Assembly: GCA_937880795.1 (NCBI GenBank)
Contig: CALGRQ010000235.1
Span: forward strand, 1-8,486
Source: an uncultured Dyadobacter sp.
Lineage (GTDB): Bacteria > Bacteroidota > Bacteroidia > Cytophagales > Spirosomataceae
DNA length: 8,486 nt
Direction of reading: 5' to 3'
Numbering within the stretch: position 1 is the first letter of the stretch; the number at the start of each line of letters is the position of its first letter. This document shows, in pieces, positions 1 through 6,639 of the stretch. Position numbers and translations under genes: made by a program. The notes below the pieces were generated by a model. The model was not told the DNA's origin, made no database searches, and saw nothing but the letters and a program-made list of their open reading frames with translations.

Positions 1-1
1 C

Positions 2-808
2 TTCCATACCGGCCGAACAAAAGTAGTTGCTTTTACAAAGGCTTTTCATGGCCGAACTGCCGGTGCAGTAGCTGCCACGGATAATCCGTCAATCGTAGCA
101 CCTGTCAACTACAACAAACACGTTACTTTTCTGCCGTTCAACGATGTGGAAGCACTAGAAGAAGGTATCACAGAAGAAGTATGCGCGGTTATTGTAGAAG
201 GTATACAGGGCGTAGGCGGTATTCAGGTTTCTTCGGATGCCTTTTTACAAGCGCTACGCAAAAGATGCGATGAAACAGGTGCTGTCCTGATTCTGGATAG
301 CGTACAATGCGGCTATGGACGTACCGGCAAATTCTTCTCCCACCAGTTCAGCGGTATCCATCCAGACCTAATGACCATGGCAAAAGGCATGGGCAATGGC
401 TTCCCCATTGGTGGCGTACTCATTTCTCCTAAATTTAAAGCGAGCTATGGATTGCTGGGAACAACCTTCGGTGGAAACCACATGGCGTGTGCGGCCGGAA
501 TAGCTGTATTGGATATCATGAAGAATGAAAATCTGCTTGACAATGCCACCGAAATGGGTAATTATCTTTTGCGCGGAATCGAAGAAATAGGTGGCTATAA
601 AGAATTGCGCGGACGTGGATTGATGATCGGAATAGAATATGATTTCCCGGTAAAAGAATTACGGAATAAACTGCTCTTTGAGCACAAGATGTTTACGGGC
701 GTAGCAGGTGCCAATACCATCAGGCTACTTCCTTCACTAGCGTTAGGCAAGCAAGAGGCAGATGCATTTCTGGAAGCGTTGCGCATAGAAGTTGCCAACC
801 TAGTTTAA
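2..808 (+). CDS. argD: N-acetyl/N-succinylornithine aminotransferase, 5'-truncated
   Basis: This class-III PLP-dependent aminotransferase interconverts N-acyl-glutamate semialdehyde and N-acyl-ornithine in arginine biosynthesis. The frame is open from base 2, so the true start lies outside the window. 268 residues are visible of a usual 375-400, so roughly the first 110 are missing. Visible landmarks in order are KAFHGRT near the left edge, VEGIQGVGGI (197-226), the cofactor Asp in LDSVQCGYGRTG (around 293-328), and the Schiff-base Lys in MAKGMGNGFPIGG (Lys codon 383-385), followed by the C-terminal small domain. Two sites differ from classic ArgD: QGEGG is QGVGG and DEVQ is DSVQ. Family membership is clear. 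That the substrate is succinyl- rather than acetylornithine is inferred from the argF' gene that follows. Other omega-aminotransferases are less likely given this neighbour. Confidence 0.93.
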   Translation, partial: FHTGRTKVVAFTKAFHGRTAGAVAATDNPSIVAPVNYNKHVTFLPFNDVEALEEGITEEVCAVIVEGIQGVGGIQVSSDAFLQALRKRCDETGAVLILDSVQCGYGRTGKFFSHQFSGIHPDLMTMAKGMGNGFPIGGVLISPKFKASYGLLGTTFGGNHMACAAGIAVLDIMKNENLLDNATEMGNYLLRGIEEIGGYKELRGRGLMIGIEYDFPVKELRNKLLFEHKMFTGVAGANTIRLLPSLALGKQEADAFLEALRIEVANLV

Positions 809-935
809 TATAGGATCGATATAAAAGGACAAATTCAGGAATATTTGTAAGAAGTACCAAGCAGCCTAGTACAACATGCTCCTACTGCCTATGTACAATA
901 ATCATATAGTTCCTAAGTTACATATAACATAAAAA

Positions 936-1889
936 ATGAAACACTTTCTTTCTTTAAACGACGTAACGGATCTTAATCAACTTATCACCAATGGGATAAA
1001 CGCCAAACAAAATCCGTTTGGAGATCAAGCCCTTGGAAAAAATAAGACAATAGGTTTGTTGTTCTTTAATTCCAGTTTACGGACGCGTCTCAGTACACAG
1101 AAAGCAGCTCAAAATCTGGGTTTGAACGTCATCATGATGAATGTTGGTCAGGATGGTTGGGGACTGGAAATGGAAGAAGGTGTGATCATGAACGGAGACA
1201 AGGCTGAGCATGTGAAAGAGGCAGCAGCGGTTATCGGACGCTATTGCGACATCATTGGTATTCGCTCCTTTGCCGGCTTGCAGGATCGCGAAAAGGATTA
1301 TGCAGAAATCGTATTTCAGCAATTTAAAAAATATGCTGACGTGCCTATTGTGAACCTGGAATCTGCCACGCGGCACCCACTTCAGTCTCTGGCGGATTGC
1401 ATCACTATTGAGGAATTCCGTGTGAAAGAGCGTCCAAAAGTAGTACTAACGTGGTTGCCACATTTTAAAGCTTTACCGCAGGCCGTAGCCAACTCGTTTT
1501 GTGAATGGATGAACCCGATGAATGTCGATCTAGTGATTACCCATCCTGAGGGCTATGATCTAGCTCCTGAATTTGTTGGAAGAGGACAAGTGATATACGA
1601 TCAGAATAAGGCTCTGGAAGGCGCCGATTTTGTATACGGAAAAAACTGGTCGTCCTACAACCATTATGGACAGGTATTAAACACTGATCCTTCTTGGAAA
1701 ATTGATGAGGCAAAAATGAGTTTGACAGATAACGGAAAATTCATGCACTGCCTGCCACTAAGAAGAAATATGAAAGTAGCAGATGAGGTTTTGGATGGAC
1801 CGCGTTCATTGGTGATTGAACAAGCTGCCAATCGGGAATGGTCAGCACAGGCTGCGATACGTGAAATTCTATTGGGAATGAAAGCTTAA
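936..1889 (+). CDS. argF': N-succinylornithine carbamoyltransferase (ArgF'-type)
   Basis: This enzyme transfers a carbamoyl group from carbamoyl phosphate to an N-acylated ornithine, the Bacteroidetes variant of the ornithine transcarbamylase step. It has 317 residues, normal for this subfamily. The carbamoyl-phosphate loop is SSLRTR (46-51) rather than the STRTR of ordinary OTCases. HPLQ (147-150) and HCLPLRRN (271-278) follow, the latter with the extra arginines seen in acyl-ornithine enzymes. The 80s loop reads NGDKAEH, with Ala at position 90. In the Bacteroides fragilis enzyme this position is Pro90, and in the Xanthomonas acetylornithine enzyme it is a Glu that sets acetyl specificity (recalled literature; the alignment is by eye). 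Absence of the Glu favours succinylornithine. The gene lies 127 nt after argD on the same strand. The ATG follows an A-run with no Shine-Dalgarno motif, common in Bacteroidetes. Co-transcription with argD is likely but unproven. Confidence 0.94.
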   Translation: MKHFLSLNDVTDLNQLITNGINAKQNPFGDQALGKNKTIGLLFFNSSLRTRLSTQKAAQNLGLNVIMMNVGQDGWGLEMEEGVIMNGDKAEHVKEAAAVIGRYCDIIGIRSFAGLQDREKDYAEIVFQQFKKYADVPIVNLESATRHPLQSLADCITIEEFRVKERPKVVLTWLPHFKALPQAVANSFCEWMNPMNVDLVITHPEGYDLAPEFVGRGQVIYDQNKALEGADFVYGKNWSSYNHYGQVLNTDPSWKIDEAKMSLTDNGKFMHCLPLRRNMKVADEVLDGPRSLVIEQAANREWSAQAAIREILLGMKA

Positions 1890-1968
1890 TCATATCGAAC
1901 TTTTAGCAGGTCGCTAACCGTTATTATCCTGAGACAAGTAATTTCATTTTGAATTAAAATTATTGGTA

Positions 1969-3030
1969 ATGCATACCGAATCGCTGACAAACCCCTCTAC
2001 ATCAACCTATACGCAGATAAAAAAAACTGGTGTCCTCATTGTTAATTTAGGAACACCCGACAGCCCGTCCGTGCCTGATGTGCGGAAGTACCTCAGGGAA
2101 TTTTTAATGGACGAGCGTGTGATCGATATACCCTTTCTGAACCGCTGGTTTTTGATTAACTTTATAATAGCCCCATTCCGTGCACCGAAATCAGCCAAAG
2201 TTTATAAAGAGTTATGGACACCGGAAGGTTCTCCTCTTAAAATTTATGGGTACTCGGTAGAGGAAAAATTACAAAAAGTTTTGGGCGACAAATACGTGGT
2301 TAAATTGGCCATGCGTTATCAAAACCCAAGTATAGAGGTGGGGCTAAATGAATTAAGAAAAGAATGCCTTTCCGAAATCATTGTGGTTCCTTTCTTCCCT
2401 CAGTATGCCTCAGCCTCAACCGGCTCTGTTTACAAAAAAGTGATGGAAGTCGTGAAGGACTGGGTTGTGTTACCGGAAATCAAGTTTATTAACCGATTCC
2501 TGGATCATCCAAAGTTCGTAGAAGGATTTGTGAACCTGGGTAAAAAATACATGGCTAAGCGTGAATACGATCACTTTGTATTCAGTTACCATGGTATTCC
2601 TGAAAGACAAATTACCAAAGGTGATGTGGCCAACCATTGCAGCTTTGGAACCTGTTGTGATACACTCACTACCGCAAATCAGCATTGCTACCGTGCACAG
2701 TGCTACGAAACCACCCGTTTGTTCGTAAAGGGAATGGGTATTCCAGAAGGTAAGTACTCTGTTGCTTTTCAGTCGAGGTTAGGTAAAACGCCCTGGATCA
2801 AGCCGTATACCGACGAACTGATTCCGGAGTTAGCTAAGAAAGGTGTTAAATCTGTTCTGGCCTTCTCTCCTGCTTTCGTTGCAGACTGTCTTGAAACAAC
2901 CATTGAAGTAGGTGACGAATACAAAGAATTATTCGAAAAAGAAGGTGGAGAGCACTGGCAACTTGTGGAAAGTCTTAACGATAGCGATATCTGGATCGAA
3001 GCCTTAGAAGACTTAATCAAGAAAGCATAA
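1969..3030 (+). CDS. hemH: Ferrochelatase with internal cysteine cluster
   Basis: Ferrochelatase inserts Fe(II) into a porphyrin in the last steps of haem synthesis, in the cytoplasm or at the inner membrane face. From the ATG at 1969 it is 353 residues. A TTG at 1963 would add two residues but is less plausible. Landmarks are VNLGTPDSP near the N-terminus, PEGSPL, FFPQYASASTGS, the catalytic His208 in FSYHGIPE, QSRLGKTPW, and Glu309 in ADCLETTIE, equivalent to the second catalytic residue of Bacillus HemH. Five cysteines (224, 229, 230, 240, 245) fall within 22 residues just after His208. A class of ferrochelatases, for example from Myxococcus, binds a [2Fe-2S] cluster through four cysteines in an internal segment of about this length, so a cluster is predicted here. 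It lacks a C-terminal cysteine tail. A 79-nt gap follows argF', and the gene ends just before a hairpin terminator. Confidence 0.96.
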   Translation: MHTESLTNPSTSTYTQIKKTGVLIVNLGTPDSPSVPDVRKYLREFLMDERVIDIPFLNRWFLINFIIAPFRAPKSAKVYKELWTPEGSPLKIYGYSVEEKLQKVLGDKYVVKLAMRYQNPSIEVGLNELRKECLSEIIVVPFFPQYASASTGSVYKKVMEVVKDWVVLPEIKFINRFLDHPKFVEGFVNLGKKYMAKREYDHFVFSYHGIPERQITKGDVANHCSFGTCCDTLTTANQHCYRAQCYETTRLFVKGMGIPEGKYSVAFQSRLGKTPWIKPYTDELIPELAKKGVKSVLAFSPAFVADCLETTIEVGDEYKELFEKEGGEHWQLVESLNDSDIWIEALEDLIKKA

Positions 3031-3035
3031 ATGAT

Positions 3036-3079
3036 AAAAAAATGGCTGTCAGTTTCGAGAATTGACAGCCATTTCTTTT
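3036..3079. terminator. Bidirectional intrinsic terminator between convergent genes
   Basis: A perfect 12-bp inverted repeat pairs 3040-3051 with 3063-3074 (core AATGGCTGTCA / TGACAGCCATT), and a few more pairs (3052-3054 with 3060-3062) are possible within the loop. On the + strand the stem runs into TTTCTTTT. On the - strand it runs into seven Ts (complement of 3036-3042). It starts 5 nt after the hemH stop. On the other strand it begins 3 nt past the cysteine desulfurase stop, so it can end transcription from both sides. Confidence 0.88.
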
Positions 3080-4226
3080 AGAACAATACCGCATCCTTTC
3101 GATACAACTCTGCCAGGACCTTAATTGCATAGTCTACCTCTTCGGCAGTGTTATACTTCCCAAAAGAGAAACGTACGTTTGCTCTTTGTGGATCAATTTG
3201 TAGTTCATTCAAAACATGAGAACCTATATCCGTACCACTGGAACAAGCACTGCCACCGGATACCGAAATCCCTGCTATATCAAGGTTAAACAGAAGCATG
3301 TCGCTGATGTCAGAAGGCGGTAGGCTTACACTTAAAACGGTATATAAACTTTTATCCAACTGTCCCGACTGTCCGTTAAAGCGAACGCCTTCAATCTGTT
3401 CAGACAAGCCACTGATCATTCTGCTTTTCAGCCCTTCTATATGAGCACGATGGCCATCCATATCCCGATACGCAATTTCAAGCGCCTTTGCCAAGCCTAC
3501 TATACCGTACACATTTTCAGTGCCACCACGCATATTACGTTCTTGAGCACCTCCATGTATAAAAGGATGTATTTTAACACCTGGACGAACATACAAAAAC
3601 CCAACACCCTTAGGCCCATGGAATTTGTGCGCCGCACCAACAATATAATTAGCCTTTAGTTGCTGTAAATCGTGACGATAATGCGCCATCGTTTGTACCG
3701 TATCTGTATGAAAAATAGCATCGTACTTTTCACACAAATTACCTACCAGTTCCAGATCCAGAAGATTGCCAATTTCATTATTCCCGTGCATCAATGATAC
3801 CAATGATCTCGGGTTCTTCAACAACAATTCTTCGAGATGCACCAAATCCACTACACCCTCCTGATCAATATTAACATAACTAAGTTCTATTAAACCTTGT
3901 TTACTGAGATGTTCCAGCGTATGCAAAACTGCATGGTGCTCAATTCGGGAAGTAATGGCATGCCTAAGACCTAGCGTTTCAATACTCGATCTAATAGCAG
4001 TATTATCCGCTTCTGTACCTCCGGATGTAAAAAATATTTCTGCCGGAGCAGCATTTAAAATACCCGCTATACTTTTTCTTGCCCGCTCGATTAAAGACCG
4101 TGCAGCTCTTCCGTTAGCATGAATGGATGAAGGATTACCGTAATGTTCTGCCATCACAGGAATCATCGCTTCCATCACTTCCGGATCAAGACGTGTTGTG
4201 GCTGCGTTATCCAAATAAACCTTCAT
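3078..4226 (-). CDS. Cysteine desulfurase (IscS/NifS class)
   Basis: A PLP enzyme that takes sulfur from L-cysteine as an enzyme-bound persulfide, releasing alanine. It supplies Fe-S cluster assembly and/or tRNA thiolation. It has 382 residues, shorter than E. coli IscS (404). Seen in order: YLDNAATT (4-11), GNPSSIH (30-36), TSGGTEADN (67-75), EHH with the PLP-stacking His97, HTDTVQ with Asp175 and Gln178, the Schiff-base Lys201 in AAHKFHGPKG, RGGTEN (233-238), and the catalytic Cys328 in SGGSACSSG. The long loop around Cys328 marks it as group I (IscS/NifS), not SufS. The residue two before the conserved His200, often Ser in this motif, is Ala198. The ATG lies 2 nt after the glmM stop, so translation is probably coupled and the two share an operon. 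No iscU, sufE or mnmA gene is adjacent, so its sulfur acceptor cannot be told from context. Confidence 0.94.
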   Translation of the reverse strand: MKVYLDNAATTRLDPEVMEAMIPVMAEHYGNPSSIHANGRAARSLIERARKSIAGILNAAPAEIFFTSGGTEADNTAIRSSIETLGLRHAITSRIEHHAVLHTLEHLSKQGLIELSYVNIDQEGVVDLVHLEELLLKNPRSLVSLMHGNNEIGNLLDLELVGNLCEKYDAIFHTDTVQTMAHYRHDLQQLKANYIVGAAHKFHGPKGVGFLYVRPGVKIHPFIHGGAQERNMRGGTENVYGIVGLAKALEIAYRDMDGHRAHIEGLKSRMISGLSEQIEGVRFNGQSGQLDKSLYTVLSVSLPPSDISDMLLFNLDIAGISVSGGSACSSGTDIGSHVLNELQIDPQRANVRFSFGKYNTAEEVDYAIKVLAELYRKDAVLF

Positions 4227-4228
4227 GA

Positions 4229-5624
4229 CTACATTTTAGGTTCTGAAATTATTTCCTTGATATCGGAAATAATTTTGTTGGCAAGATTTGTAGCGGTGGT
4301 CTGCGTTTCCGACTCTGAATAAATACGGATAATTGGTTCCGTATTCGACTTACGCAAATGCACCCACTCTCTATCAAATTCGATACGTACCCCATCAATT
4401 GTACTTAATGGTTGCTTGGAATACTTCGTTTGAATTCTGCTCAGAATATTATCAACATTAATATCCTTCGTTAATTCAATTTTATTTTTAGATATATAAT
4501 ATCCAGGATATGATTTTCTAAGTACAGATGCCGTTTTACCAAATTTAGCTAAATGTGTCAAGAACAAGGCAATACCAACCAAGGCGTCACGTCCATAGTG
4601 ACTTTCTGGATAAATAACACCACCATTTCCTTCTCCACCGATAATCGCATTGTTTGCCTTCATCATGGTAACCACATTTACTTCTCCAACCGCAGAAGCA
4701 AAATACTGACCGCCTACTTTTAAAGTAACATCACGAAGAGCCGCCGTAGATGAAAGATTTGATACCGTATTTCCTGGAGTATTTTTCAATACATAATCAG
4801 CAACGGCTACCAAGGTATATTCCTCCCCAAAAGGAGATCCATCCTCACACATCAAAGCAAGACGATCCACATCTGGATCAACAACGATCCCCAAATTATA
4901 GGCGCCGTTGTTAAGCTCTTTGCTAATTTCACGTAAATGCTCTGGCAAAGGCTCAGGATTATGGGCAAAATTACCTGTGGGGTCGCAGTTTAATTGTTTT
5001 ATATTGATAGGAAGAACGCCCAAAGCTTCAAGCAAAGCCGGAACGAATACCCCACCCGTAGAATTCACGGCATCTACCACGATTCGGAAATTGGCCGCTT
5101 TAATAGCTTCCACATCCACCAAGGAAAGTGATAAAATGTGATCGATGTGCTTTTGCAGGTAAGTATCATCGGTGCTATATGCACCCAATTTCTTAACATC
5201 TACAAAAATAAAATCCTCATCCTCTGCAATCCGTAATACCTCTTGTCCTTCTGCCTCAGAAATAAACTCACCTTCGTGATTTAATAACTTAAGTGCATTC
5301 CATTGTATAGGGTTGTGGCTTGCGGTAAGGATAATTCCACCACCAGCTTTCTCCATAGCCACCGCTATTTCAACAGTTGGCGTCGTTGAGAGTCCTAAAT
5401 CCACAACATCAAGGCCTACACCTTGGAGTGTAGCAGCCACCAGACGACTAACCAGAAAGACGAGCATCTCGGCCTATTACAACCTTTAAATTGTTTGGAT
5501 TAGCTCTGCGCAGCCAGGTACCGTATGCGGCCGCAAATTTTACAACATCAATGGGAGTCAGTGCTTCACCGGATTTTCCACCCACAATTCCTCTGATCCC
5601 TGATATAGATTTTATTAACGTCAC
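4229..5624 (-). pseudogene. glmM: Phosphoglucosamine mutase, frame broken after codon 58
   Basis: GlmM converts glucosamine-6-phosphate to glucosamine-1-phosphate on the way to UDP-GlcNAc. The N-terminal part starts at GTG 5624, reads MTLIKSISGIRG, and after 58 residues ends GRDARLSG then TAG (5450-5448). The rest continues in another frame from about 5452 (VSRLVAATLQG) to TAG at 4229, 407 residues. It keeps the catalytic phosphoserine motif TASHNP, the metal-binding DPDVDR, the sugar loop GGEGNGG and the phosphate loop RKSNTEP. Relatives have five residues between SG and LV at the junction. Here three remain, which fits loss of two codons plus two bases (8 nt). Joined, the protein would be about 467 residues, close to family length. 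Every other domain looks intact, so the lesion is recent, or is a sequencing or assembly error. A PMM/PGM paralogue role is possible, but the start and length match Bacteroidetes GlmM. Confidence 0.85.
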
Positions 5625-5634
5625 GATCTTAAAT

Positions 5635-5640
5635 TCCTCT
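5635..5640 (-). promoter_or_regulatory. Ribosome binding site fixing the glmM GTG start
   Basis: AGAGGA on the minus strand lies 10 nt upstream of the GTG at 5624. This supports that GTG, which gives the family N-terminus MTLIKSISG. Longer in-frame starts further upstream would run through the promoter region. It is one of the few recognisable Shine-Dalgarno sites in the window. Confidence 0.55.
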
Positions 5641-5653
5641 GTTTGTTTGGCCA

Positions 5654-5661
5654 CAAAAATA
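5654..5661 (-). promoter_or_regulatory. Candidate Bacteroidetes -7 box for glmM operon
   Basis: TATTTTTG on the minus strand fits the TAnnTTTG -7 consensus of Bacteroidetes housekeeping promoters and lies 29 nt upstream of the glmM start codon. No TTG -33 element is found at 17-23 nt, so the match is partial. It sits in the 106-nt gap after the transglutaminase gene, which suggests glmM and the cysteine desulfurase have their own promoter. Confidence 0.42.
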
Positions 5662-5730
5662 CTAAATTTCCTCTCCCCGATCGGATTTTTTGTCAAACAA
5701 AAATCACAATTCTCAAAACATCGTTTGAAT

Positions 5731-6573
5731 TCAGATGAGCTGTATATCAACCTGTGTGATGAGGGTTGTATCCGTCACACCTACAAATGTGCCCATTACA
5801 GGCGCCAGCTGGTCAAAATCAGCAGATGCTCCTAAACTTATGTGATGATTAGCGATCGCCTTCCCTTCTGTCGGATCAAAGCCTCGCCATCCTGCACCAG
5901 GCAAAAAAACTTCTACCCATGCATGTAATTCATGTGCTTGTTGAGAATTTCCGTATAAATATCCGCTCACAAACCTGGCTGCTATGCCGACACAACGACA
6001 AGCACTGATGCACAATCGGGCATAATCACGACAGGATCCCCTACGATTCCGAAGGGTTTCCTCCGGAGGATATGCCTTACCAAACTCCCTGTTGGCATAA
6101 GTAAAGTTTTGCTGAATGTATTTCATCAATTCGACCAAAAAGGGAACCGTCTCCCAATTCACCCCAACGGCAATTTCTTGGGCAAACTGCTCTACCTCCG
6201 GCGAGCTATCCCTTCCATCTAAATACGGCAAAAGGTATTTATGCAGTCGGCTTTCGTAAACAAACGGGAAATTTTGGGTAGAAAAAGGAAAAAGGACGAA
6301 GTCGAACACATTCACCGGATCCGATGCTACGGTTATTACGGAATTAACCGTTAAATGGCTTACGGGCGTGTTAGCGAAATAAACGATTTGCTGAGTATTA
6401 CCTTCCGCATCTACATTTCTCACCACCTTAGAAGGTAACGGATCAATATGGATCGAATAATCCAAAACACGTTGATTCGGGTATGTCCGTGGAAACATGT
6501 ATAACGTATGGTACCCCAGTAGCACTGGTGCAGCATAAGTATACTGTAGGGTATGATGAACTTTCAGGTTCAT
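5731..6573 (-). CDS. Transglutaminase-like cysteine protease/peptidase family protein
   Basis: 280 residues with two regions. Residues about 1-85 match the bacterial transglutaminase N-terminal beta domain (HHTLQYTYAAPV, FPRTYPNQR). Residues about 145-240 form the papain-like transglutaminase core. The catalytic triad is visible as Cys181 in RRGSCRDYARL, His217 in ELHAWVEVFLP and Asp233 in GWRGFDPTEG. No signal peptide or membrane segment is seen, so it is probably cytoplasmic. Members of this family are usually encoded beside alpha-E and ATP-grasp proteins and are proposed to cleave or transfer amide bonds of a small peptide; the substrate is unknown. GGAAG at 6581-6585, 7 nt before the ATG, supports this start. 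It lies 66 nt downstream of the alpha-E gene on the same strand, so they are probably co-transcribed. No strong terminator is seen after its TGA. Confidence 0.9.
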   Translation of the reverse strand: MNLKVHHTLQYTYAAPVLLGYHTLYMFPRTYPNQRVLDYSIHIDPLPSKVVRNVDAEGNTQQIVYFANTPVSHLTVNSVITVASDPVNVFDFVLFPFSTQNFPFVYESRLHKYLLPYLDGRDSSPEVEQFAQEIAVGVNWETVPFLVELMKYIQQNFTYANREFGKAYPPEETLRNRRGSCRDYARLCISACRCVGIAARFVSGYLYGNSQQAHELHAWVEVFLPGAGWRGFDPTEGKAIANHHISLGASADFDQLAPVMGTFVGVTDTTLITQVDIQLI

Positions 6574-6639
6574 AAGTTTTCTTCCGTTTTAACGTTGAGA
6601 CCATGCATACGTTTCTAAAAAACGGATCACAAGGTCCCT

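Noticed and set aside
864..896. Near-repeats GCCTAGTAC (864-872) and GCCTATGTAC (887-896), with a third GTAC at 854-857, in the argD-argF' gap
   Set aside because: Too short and irregular to call an operator. No known arginine regulator site matches, and no promoter box is found next to them.
1903..1917. Small hairpin TTAGC/GCTAA after argF'
   Set aside because: Only a 5-bp stem, AT-rich, with no following T-run. It is not a convincing terminator.
5440..5470. Programmed ribosomal frameshift joining the two glmM frames
   Set aside because: The P-site codon GGT would have to slip onto GTT, a poor re-pairing. No slippery heptamer or clear stimulatory structure is seen, and two residues conserved in spacing would be missing. 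A deletion explains the data better.
5708..5731. Imperfect inverted repeat after the transglutaminase stop, followed by T-rich sequence on the minus strand
   Set aside because: The stem is interrupted by three bulges and has few GC pairs. It may be a weak terminator but cannot be supported from sequence alone.
5491..5835. Plus-strand open frame of 114 codons
   Set aside because: It lies antisense to the glmM 5' end, its promoter and the 3' end of the transglutaminase gene. It has no recognisable domain and its sequence is explained by those genes.
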